From contig DAHWTK010000035.1 in NCBI GenBank assembly GCA_027328825.1, positions 1-12,324 on the forward strand: DNA of 12,324 bases, written 5' to 3'. This document shows, in pieces, positions 6,108-12,324 of this stretch. Each line of letters starts with the position of its first letter. The first letter of the stretch is position 1. The notes under the pieces were generated by a model, which did no database searches, was not told the DNA's origin, and saw nothing but the letters and a program-made list of their open reading frames with translations. The DNA is from Nitrospirota bacterium. Its GTDB lineage: Bacteria > Nitrospirota > JACRHJ01. Made by a program: the position numbers and the translations under genes.

Positions 6108-7847
6108 GTGGCAGCCCGAAAGAGACTGGGAAGCTTTACTTTTGTTTTGCACTCACACCTCCCTTATGTCCTCTCACACGGGAGATGGCCGCACGGAACC
6201 GATTGGTTGAACGAGGCCGCGGCTGAAACTTATATACCGATCCTGAACGTCATCGGGCGGCTGGTGGACGAGGGCATATCGCCAAAGATAACGCTTGGCA
6301 TTACGCCAGTCCTCACGGAGCAACTGAAAAGCCCGGCGTTTCACGAAGAATTTACGGCCTATCTTGAGAATAAAATAGCGGCTGCCAGGGCGGATTCCGC
6401 AGAATTCAGGGCCACCAGGGAGGCCTCTTTACTGAAGGTTTCGAGGATGTGGGAGGAGTTCTACGGCGGTGCGCTCGATTCTTTCAACAGCAGATACAAG
6501 CGCGATATTGTCAAGGCTTTTGCGGACTTCCAGAGGCGTGGCCATATAGAGATAATAACCTGCGGAGCGACGCATGGCTATTTCCCGCTTCTATCGAGAG
6601 ACGAGAGCATTCAGGCGCAGGTGAAGCAGGCCGTGGCCTCCTATCGCAGGAATTATGGTAGAAAACCCAAGGGCATATGGCTTCCGGAGTGCGCATACAG
6701 GCCGGGATACAGATGGTCTCCGCCATTGCCCGCGCCGGGCCTTGAGCCGTATGAAAGAAAAGGTGTGGAGGAGTTCTTAAGCGAGAACGGAATCCGGTAT
6801 TTCATAATTGATTCGCACATGCTCGAAGGCGGGAAGCCCATAGGTGTATACCTGGACAGATATGAGGCGCTTGAGAAGCTCTGGGGGCAGTTCGAGAAGG
6901 GTTTTACCCCGCGTCCGCTCGACCCTGAGAAATCTCCGTACGACGTATATTTCGTCGGTGCGAAACCCGGCAAGCGGCCTGTCGCCATACTCACGCGGGA
7001 CCCGAAGACCGGTCTCCAGGTATGGAGTGGGGAACACGGCTATCCCGGAAACCCGAACTACCTCGACTTCCACAAGAAACGCTTCCCCGGCGGCCTGAGG
7101 TACTGGAGCGTTACGGACATAAAGGCCGATCTTGCCGAGAAGAAGAATTACAGGCCGGAGGCGGCAGGGAAGTTTATCCCGGAGCAGGCGTTTCATTTCA
7201 AGGAGATGGTGAAGGCCGCGCTTTCCGAGCACCTGAAACATAAAAAATCGCCCGGTATTCTTACGGCGCCGTATGATGCGGAGCTTTTCGGGCACTGGTG
7301 GTTTGAAGGCCCGGAATGGCTCTACCACGTTATAAAGAATTTTGCCGAAGACGGCGAAGTAGAACTTACTACCGGCGGGGAATATGTCTCGGCGAGAAGG
7401 AGCGGACAGCTTGTCGCGCTACCGGAGGGTTCCTGGGGTGAGGGCGGGTTCCATTACATATGGCTCAACGAATTGACGGCCTGGACGTGGAAACATATCT
7501 ACGAAGCCGAGGCGAGGATGGTTTCTCTGTCGCGCGAATTTGCGGGAAAAGAGGACGAGAAGCTGAACGATATTCTCAGGCAGGTTTCGCGTGAGCTTTT
7601 TCTGCTCCAGAGTTCGGACTGGCAGTTCCTTATCAGCACATGGAGCGCGAGGGACTATGCAGAGATGCGCTTCTCGGAACACTTTTCCACGTTCAAGCGC
7701 CTGGCTGAGATGGCCGAGAGATATGGACACGGCGAGAAAGTCGCGCAGGGCGAGTGGGAGTTCCTTGAGATAACGAAGGAACGCGACGATATCTTCCCGG
7801 ACGTGGAGCCGGGCTGGTGGAAAGGCTCTGATAACACGGAGGCATAA
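6108..7847 (+). CDS. 1,4-alpha-glucan branching enzyme, GH57 family
   Basis: This 579-residue enzyme creates alpha-1,6 branches in glycogen-like glucans. The GH57 motifs appear in order: LHSHLPYV (14-21), GATHGYFP (153-160), WLPECAYRPG (191-200) with the predicted nucleophile E194, and APYDAELFGHWWFEGP (387-402) with the predicted acid/base D390. GYPGNPNYLDFHKK (311-324) is typical of branching enzymes in this family. The C-terminal helical part LLQSSDWQFLISTWSARDYA is also characteristic, which separates it from GH57 amylases. The start is GTG 6108 after AGGTGA. No convincing promoter was found in the 105-bp gap, although TTGATA at 6030 could be a -35. It overlaps the next gene by 1 bp (TAATG), so it is likely cotranscribed with the DUF1844 gene and glnD. 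No other glycogen genes are in the window. Confidence 0.93.
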   Translation: MAARKRLGSFTFVLHSHLPYVLSHGRWPHGTDWLNEAAAETYIPILNVIGRLVDEGISPKITLGITPVLTEQLKSPAFHEEFTAYLENKIAAARADSAEFRATREASLLKVSRMWEEFYGGALDSFNSRYKRDIVKAFADFQRRGHIEIITCGATHGYFPLLSRDESIQAQVKQAVASYRRNYGRKPKGIWLPECAYRPGYRWSPPLPAPGLEPYERKGVEEFLSENGIRYFIIDSHMLEGGKPIGVYLDRYEALEKLWGQFEKGFTPRPLDPEKSPYDVYFVGAKPGKRPVAILTRDPKTGLQVWSGEHGYPGNPNYLDFHKKRFPGGLRYWSVTDIKADLAEKKNYRPEAAGKFIPEQAFHFKEMVKAALSEHLKHKKSPGILTAPYDAELFGHWWFEGPEWLYHVIKNFAEDGEVELTTGGEYVSARRSGQLVALPEGSWGEGGFHYIWLNELTAWTWKHIYEAEARMVSLSREFAGKEDEKLNDILRQVSRELFLLQSSDWQFLISTWSARDYAEMRFSEHFSTFKRLAEMAERYGHGEKVAQGEWEFLEITKERDDIFPDVEPGWWKGSDNTEA

Positions 7848-8233
7848 TGGCCGAAAACGAAAAATTCGAGGTAAGGGATAAAAGGATATTTAACCAGGAG
7901 GGCGAGCAGGTTCGGGAAACACCGGATGATAAAGAGTCCGCGCCTGGAGATGCGCCCGAATTTCACGAGTATAACGAGGGACTGCCGCCTGTTGATTTTA
8001 TATCCTTCATCGGTTCGCTTGGGGCGTCCGCGCTTATGTACCTTGGCGAGAAAGTTGCCCCCGACCAGCCGGAAGGGCTGAAGGACATGGCCGGAGCAAA
8101 ACAGATGATAGATTTGATTGCGCTCCTCGAAGACAAGACAAAGGGTAACCTGACCGACGAAGAGGCGCACATGATTCAGACGCTCCTTTACAACCTCCGG
8201 ATGAGATACGTCCGGGAGTCGGAAAAGAAGTAG
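7847..8233 (+). CDS. DUF1844 domain protein
   Basis: This 128-residue protein has a charged, probably disordered N-terminus (1-44) and a DUF1844 domain (about 45-123). Recognisable parts are LPPVDFISFIGSLGASALMY, an AKQMIDLIALLEDKTKGNLT stretch, and a closing LLYNLRMRYV. DUF1844 proteins are small and of unknown function; I recall them mostly from Deltaproteobacteria, Nitrospirota and related lineages. The domain looks helical with no membrane segment or signal peptide. The ATG overlaps the branching-enzyme stop by one base and has GGAGG at 7838-7842, so it is translationally coupled. glnD follows after 7 bp. No function should be assigned from this position alone. Confidence 0.88.
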   Translation: MAENEKFEVRDKRIFNQEGEQVRETPDDKESAPGDAPEFHEYNEGLPPVDFISFIGSLGASALMYLGEKVAPDQPEGLKDMAGAKQMIDLIALLEDKTKGNLTDEEAHMIQTLLYNLRMRYVRESEKK

Positions 8234-8240
8234 ATCTGAC

Positions 8241-10856
8241 ATGAAGGTGGCGGAAGTTTCTTCGTGGATTGGGACGGCGAAACAGGACTTTGCCGGAGAG
8301 ATAGCTCGTGCGAGGGAATCCCATTTCGGCGGGGCTGGCGGTCTTGCCGTAGTGAGGGAGATAACCGGCTGCACAGACCGGCTTCTTTCGTCAGTATTTA
8401 AAAGGATATGCGAAGAAGCCGGAACTGTCCCGGAGAAATCCGGCTGGGCGCTGGCTGCTGTTGGCGGATACGGGCGCGGAGAGCTGAACCCGCATTCCGA
8501 TATAGACATCATGTTCCTTGGCGACAAGGCCGGGGGCGAAGAGATACCTTCGCGCTCGCTGCACCTCTTATGGGACCTCGGGCTAAATATTGGTTACAGC
8601 GTCAGAAGCGTGAGCGACTGCGCCGCCTTGATGAAGGGGGACGTCACGATAATGACGGCGCTCATGGAAGCGCGGATGATAACAGGCGAGGGCAGGATTT
8701 TCGAGGAGTTCAGGCAGAAGACGGCCTCAGCCATGAACCGGAAAAAATCTGAGGAATACGTCCGCGAGAAGCTCTCGGAGCGGACCAGCAGGCACAAGAA
8801 ATACGGCGACAGCATATTCCTGAGGGAGCCTAACGTAAAAGAGGGCGCTGGCGGTTTAAGGGACATTCATGCTGCGCTCTGGATAGCGCGGATGAAGCAC
8901 GGCGCCGGCAGCCTTGAGGATTTGCACAAAAAAGAGATAATCAGAGAAAGGGATTACCGCAGGCTCAAGGGATGCAGGGACTATCTCCTGAGGCTGAGAA
9001 ACGAGTTGCATTTCAAGGCGGGCCACAGGCAGGACGTGCTGACATTCGAGATGCAGGAGGAGGCGGCGCGCGATTTCGGATACCGCGGCGAGGCGTCGTT
9101 CGCGGCTGAAAATTTCATGCGCGCGTATTATCTGCGTGCGAGGCGCGTAAGGGAAATATCCCTTGAAATAATCGAGCGGTCTCTGGAAAAGAAAAAGAAG
9201 TGGTGGCTTTTCTTTCCGCCGGTCAAAAATAAGCTGGACGGCAATTTCTTTCTGATGGGGCACGTTTTGTGCCATTCCGGCGACACCCGGAAAGACATAG
9301 CCTCAAAGCCTGAGATTGTAATCTCGGCATTTTCGCACTGCCAGGCCAGGAATGTCTCCATGAGCGAGCATCTTAAAAATGCCATAGCCGAGACGCCGGG
9401 CCTTAAAATAAGAAAAACCCGCGATTCATCCGAGGCCGGCGCGCTTTTTCTGGAGATGCTGGGCAGGGTGGACAGACTCCACGAGACCCTTCGGGAAATG
9501 CACGGCATGAAGGTATTGGGAAGATTCCTGCCGGAGTTCGGGGCGGTGTCGGCGCTTGTCCAGCACGACCTATACCACAAATACACCGTTGACGAACATT
9601 CCCTGCTGGCGGTAAGGAAGATACAGGACCTCAAAACCGGAAGCGGTCTTTCATACCCGGAGTTCTCAGATGCGTTCAGGCGTGTTAACGACAAACAGGT
9701 TCTTATGCTCGCGGCGCTGCTGCACGATTGCGGCAAGGCGGAAGGCAAAGGACATGCGGAGACCGGCGCTCTTCTTGCCCGCCGGGCGGCCCTCAGGATG
9801 GGAATGCCGGAGGAGCGTGCGGAGAAGATTGAATTTCTCGTGCGCAACCATCTCCTGATGGACCATATCTCCCAGAGAAGGGAACTTTCCGACAGGAAGG
9901 TAATCGAGAAATTCTGCCGGATAGTGGACTCCCATGAACTGCTTGACATGCTCTATGTCCTCACATATGCCGACGTATCCGCTGTCGGCCCGGAGATGTT
10001 CAATGACTGGAAGATGATGCTCCTTAAAGAGCTGCACGAAAGCGCGGCGGCATTTCTCAGGGACGAGGTATCTTCGCTCGCATTTGAAAAAGAACGCTTC
10101 CTGAAACTTCGGAAAAATATTATTGCCGAGGCTGTGTCAAGAGGCGTTGGCAGGCCGGATGATATGTCGAAGTTCCTGGACAATCTTCCGCCGAATTACG
10201 TAACCACGATTCCGGTCGAAACTGCGCTCAGGCATTTCAGGCTTTCCAGGGGAATCAGGGGAAGCGACATTATTCTCGATCACCGGCACGACGAGCGCGG
10301 ATATACGGACCTGACAGTGATACTGCATGACGTTATGGGGCTTCTTTACCTTACCGCCGGCGGGCTTGCCTCCAAGGGGCTCAATATCCTCTCCGCCCAG
10401 ATATTCACCGGGAGGAATGGAATAATAATCGACACGCTCCAGGTTACGGACTGCAACAAAAAGCCTGCATCCGACGAAAACCTCTGGGCGGACGTCAAAC
10501 AGAACCTGACCGGTCTGCTGCGTGGCCAGACGAGAGTCAGCGACATTCTGCCTTGCTCTCCCGCTTATCCAAGGAGGACGGCCCTCAAGGATGTGCCAGC
10601 CCGGGTGGAGGTGGATAATGAGTCCTCGGACAGGTTCACGGTTATCGAGGTCTTTGCGCCGGACAGGATAGGCCTTCTCTACGACATCACAAGGGAGCTC
10701 TATAACCAGGGGTGCCACATATCTTCCGCGAAAGTGGACACGGAGGTGGACCAGATTGTGGACGTGTTCTATGTAACGGACATATTCAGGCAGAAGATTG
10801 AAGACAAAGACCGCGTAGCGTCGCTGAAGGCCGCGTTGCAAAAGGCGGTGGCGTAG
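8241..10856 (+). CDS. glnD: Bifunctional [protein-PII] uridylyltransferase/uridylyl-removing enzyme
   Basis: The 871-residue product is a full-length GlnD, which uridylylates PII when glutamine is low and removes UMP when it is high. In order it has the nucleotidyltransferase domain with GGYGRGELNPHSDIDI (75-90; metal ligands D87 and D89), the GlnD helical linker, and an HD hydrolase domain with LLHDCGKAEGKGHAE (H495, D496). Two glutamine-sensing ACT domains follow, ACT1 from about 691 (LTVILHDVMGLL) and ACT2 from about 799 (TVIEVFAPDRIGLLYDIT). All catalytic signatures are present, so both activities are expected. The ATG at 8241 has only a weak purine-rich upstream region (AGAAG) and lies 7 bp after the DUF1844 gene. 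Neither PII (glnB) nor glutamine synthetase is in the window. Confidence 0.96.
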   Translation: MKVAEVSSWIGTAKQDFAGEIARARESHFGGAGGLAVVREITGCTDRLLSSVFKRICEEAGTVPEKSGWALAAVGGYGRGELNPHSDIDIMFLGDKAGGEEIPSRSLHLLWDLGLNIGYSVRSVSDCAALMKGDVTIMTALMEARMITGEGRIFEEFRQKTASAMNRKKSEEYVREKLSERTSRHKKYGDSIFLREPNVKEGAGGLRDIHAALWIARMKHGAGSLEDLHKKEIIRERDYRRLKGCRDYLLRLRNELHFKAGHRQDVLTFEMQEEAARDFGYRGEASFAAENFMRAYYLRARRVREISLEIIERSLEKKKKWWLFFPPVKNKLDGNFFLMGHVLCHSGDTRKDIASKPEIVISAFSHCQARNVSMSEHLKNAIAETPGLKIRKTRDSSEAGALFLEMLGRVDRLHETLREMHGMKVLGRFLPEFGAVSALVQHDLYHKYTVDEHSLLAVRKIQDLKTGSGLSYPEFSDAFRRVNDKQVLMLAALLHDCGKAEGKGHAETGALLARRAALRMGMPEERAEKIEFLVRNHLLMDHISQRRELSDRKVIEKFCRIVDSHELLDMLYVLTYADVSAVGPEMFNDWKMMLLKELHESAAAFLRDEVSSLAFEKERFLKLRKNIIAEAVSRGVGRPDDMSKFLDNLPPNYVTTIPVETALRHFRLSRGIRGSDIILDHRHDERGYTDLTVILHDVMGLLYLTAGGLASKGLNILSAQIFTGRNGIIIDTLQVTDCNKKPASDENLWADVKQNLTGLLRGQTRVSDILPCSPAYPRRTALKDVPARVEVDNESSDRFTVIEVFAPDRIGLLYDITRELYNQGCHISSAKVDTEVDQIVDVFYVTDIFRQKIEDKDRVASLKAALQKAVA

Positions 10857-10872
10857 AGGATTTAATTTTTTC

Positions 10873-10898
10873 TGTCATTCCAAGCGTAGCCGAGGAAT
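10873..10898 (+). repeat. Dispersed hairpin repeat, copy 3
   Basis: TGTC is followed by ATTCC, a middle AAGCGTAGCCGA and GGAAT. The outer arms are ATTCC/GGAAT where copies 1 and 2 have ATTCT/AGAAT, a paired change that keeps the stem. The inner GC/GC pair and three-base loop match copy 2. It lies 16 bp after the glnD stop and faces copy 4. Confidence 0.7.
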
Positions 10899-10925
10899 CG
10901 ACAGTTTGGATAAAATCAACAGTAG

Positions 10926-10951
10926 GTCCCCCCGCTACGGTCGGGACGACA
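10926..10951 (-). repeat. Dispersed hairpin repeat, copy 4 (inverted partner of copy 3)
   Basis: On the minus strand TGTC is followed by GTCCC, GA, CCG, a TAG loop, CGG, G and GGGAC. Outer arms GTCCC/GGGAC and inner arms CCG/CGG pair. It retains the TGTC foot and GTAGC core of copy 3 but has different, still complementary arms. Copies 3 and 4 point at each other with 27 bp between them, so the pair can also fold as one long imperfect hairpin. This could act as a transcript end or stability element after glnD. Confidence 0.6.
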
Positions 10952-10972
10952 GTATTGTATCGAGTTGGAAGT

Positions 10973-12324
10973 TTGAAAAAGAAAGCCTTGCTTATAATTC
11001 TTGCGATTGCCCTGCTTGTCGGGGGAATCAACCTGTTCACGAGGGGGAGATATTTTTCCGGGAAGGTAAAGGCGTACGTTGTTGTACAGGCCAGGCGTGA
11101 GCTTGGGATGAAAGTCGGAATGGGCAGGCTTGTCTTTAATTTCTTTCCGGCGTATATAGACATCGAAAAACCCGCTGTTAGCGGATGGGACCCGAAGAAC
11201 CCGGCGCGTGCCATAAGCGCCGGAAAGATACGGGCTTACATAAGCATTGGTTCACTCTTGAACAGGCGCATAGACATACGCCGGATACTTGTATACGGGG
11301 CGTCGCTGAATGTCGCGAGGCTTCCGGACGGCAGCCTCGACATAGACCCTCTCAGAGATAAAATCAGCGAGCTTTTGAAGAAGAAGCCGGAGCGTGGCGC
11401 GTATAAGGTAGAAGTTCATGAGGTTGTACTGCTGGACGCGCGCGGGTCATACTCCGACGCGACAAAAAAAATATTCGTCTCTGTATCGAATGCAGGAGTG
11501 GATTTCCGGATAAACAGCGCGGGCGTCAAAAGGTTCGGCTGGTCAAAGAAAGGCGGCGGTGGCGGAGGCCGGCCAACCAGCTACTACTGGGCCGGTTTTA
11601 ATCTGAAGGGCGTCTCAGCAAAGCTGGAAGGCCGTCCCAGTGTCCCGGCGAGTCTCAAAGGCGACGCCGAATACGCGGACGGAAGAATTAAGCTCAAGGC
11701 TGTGAGGCTCGAATCCAAAGGGGCAAGACTTAAACTTTCAGGATACCTGCTGCCTGCCAGGAAACCGGAACTGGACTTGAAATTTTCGTCCAGCGCAGAC
11801 CTGTCGCTTCTTGGCAGGCTCGGCCTGATGAAAGAACCGCCGGAAGGTCTTGCAAGCCTCTCCGGCAACCTGCGCGGAACATACCCGCAACTTTCCGGGA
11901 CTGGCGAATTTTCCCTCAGGAAGGGCGCATATCGCGGGGTAAAAATAGACGATATTTATTCCAGGGTCATATTCGACAAGGGCAGGCTTTCCATGCCGGA
12001 GCTTGAAAGCAGGCTTTTCGGCGGGAGAGTAAGAGGGAACGTCCTGGTGGATTTTTCCGGAGGAAGGCCGTCGTTCCGCTCGCAGTGGAACCTGAAAGGC
12101 CTTGTAAGCGGCGGCTATACTGCCTCATCCCCGAAGCTTAAATTTATCCCCTGGTATACGGTAAACGGTGATATAAAAATATCCGGCACAGGGCTTAAAA
12201 GCTCGGATATTGCCGCATCAGGCGCCGTTTCGGCCATAAAATACGAAAGGAAGCACGATAAAAGAGGCGTAAACGAAGAACTTGATAAGGTTAGACAAGC
12301 CAGGGTGGTTTTCCGTATGGGCGG
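10973..12324 (+). CDS. AsmA-like membrane-anchored protein, N-terminal part (runs off right edge)
   Basis: An open frame of 450 codons continues through the right edge. It begins with a lysine-rich tip and one hydrophobic segment (KKKALLIILAIALLVGGINL), typical of an inner-membrane anchor. A beta-rich periplasmic region follows, with short repeated patterns such as VGMGRLVFNFFPAYIDIEKP, RRILVYGASLNVARLPDGSLDI and LFGGRVRGNVLVDFSGG. This matches the AsmA/DUF748/TamB-like group, implicated in outer-membrane biogenesis and lipid transport, but no specific subgroup is assigned. A six-glycine linker lies at residues 194-199. TTG 10973 is chosen because it directly precedes the anchor; an in-frame TTG at 10955 is an alternative. 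Both have poor Shine-Dalgarno support. The hairpin repeat pair ends just upstream. The C-terminus is not visible. Confidence 0.78.
   Translation, partial: MKKKALLIILAIALLVGGINLFTRGRYFSGKVKAYVVVQARRELGMKVGMGRLVFNFFPAYIDIEKPAVSGWDPKNPARAISAGKIRAYISIGSLLNRRIDIRRILVYGASLNVARLPDGSLDIDPLRDKISELLKKKPERGAYKVEVHEVVLLDARGSYSDATKKIFVSVSNAGVDFRINSAGVKRFGWSKKGGGGGGRPTSYYWAGFNLKGVSAKLEGRPSVPASLKGDAEYADGRIKLKAVRLESKGARLKLSGYLLPARKPELDLKFSSSADLSLLGRLGLMKEPPEGLASLSGNLRGTYPQLSGTGEFSLRKGAYRGVKIDDIYSRVIFDKGRLSMPELESRLFGGRVRGNVLVDFSGGRPSFRSQWNLKGLVSGGYTASSPKLKFIPWYTVNGDIKISGTGLKSSDIAASGAVSAIKYERKHDKRGVNEELDKVRQARVVFRMG

Noticed and set aside
7655..8527. Minus-strand open frame of 290 codons opposite the branching enzyme, DUF1844 gene and glnD start
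   Set aside because: It crosses three confident plus-strand genes and has low-complexity, Ser/Pro-rich content with no family match I can see.
9128..9949. Minus-strand open frame of 273 codons inside glnD
   Set aside because: Serine- and arginine-rich translation typical of an antisense shadow; glnD covers the whole stretch with intact HD motifs.
10906..11100. Small plus-strand frame of 64 codons starting in the repeat pair after glnD
   Set aside because: It runs through the inverted repeat and overlaps the AsmA-like gene in another frame; the cysteine pair it contains is the only hint and is not enough.
2431..11582. Shared 16-mer (GGCCGGCCAACC then A/G then GCT) in the MBL gene (2431-2446, minus) and the AsmA-like gene (11567-11582)
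   Set aside because: One-mismatch 16-mers are expected about once or twice by chance when both strands of 12 kb are compared, so a shared mobile insert is not supported.

Overview
This window looks like a core chromosomal segment of a moderately GC-rich bacterium, probably an anaerobe. Isoleucine ATA and arginine AGG codons are used heavily. The gene set (a DUF1844 protein, a GH57 glycogen branching enzyme, a full-length GlnD, a REC-GAF-PAS regulator and a clostridial-type ferredoxin) is reminiscent of Nitrospirota or the former Deltaproteobacteria. That placement is an inference from gene content only.

Left part (1-2542). The 5' end of ligA (NAD-dependent DNA ligase) runs off the left edge on the minus strand. 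It is divergent from a single-gene REC-GAF-PAS regulator (447-1688). The regulator overlaps, tail to tail by 4 bp, a minus-strand YycJ/WalJ-type metallo-beta-lactamase-fold hydrolase (1685-2506). A good promoter in front of the hydrolase places the transcript start downstream of the only conventional upstream start codon. The best-placed initiation codon is therefore ATA.

Middle part (2560-5830). Back-to-back promoters separate the hydrolase from the translation cluster rpsB-tsf-pyrH-frr (S2, EF-Ts, UMP kinase, ribosome recycling factor). rpsB has a GC-rich leader of about 190 nt with strong hairpins, a candidate autoregulatory leader. The rpsB-tsf gap is unusually long (179 bp) and holds three hairpins, a G-run tract and one copy of a dispersed hairpin repeat. 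pyrH probably starts inside tsf, and frr overlaps pyrH by 4 bp. A 57-codon 2[4Fe-4S] ferredoxin gene follows frr and is short enough to be missed.

Right part (6108-12324). A GH57 branching enzyme, a DUF1844 protein and glnD are packed with a 1-bp overlap and a 7-bp gap. This places glycogen structure and PII nitrogen signalling in one apparent transcription unit. An AsmA-like membrane-anchored protein follows and runs off the right edge.

The most interesting non-coding signal is a small repeat family with four copies at three loci. Each locus lies just upstream of a coding start (tsf, ferredoxin, AsmA-like gene). The copies differ in sequence but change in a paired way that preserves a hairpin, and two of them form a face-to-face pair like REP/BIME elements. 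I found no CRISPR array, tRNA, rRNA, transposase, prophage or defence system.
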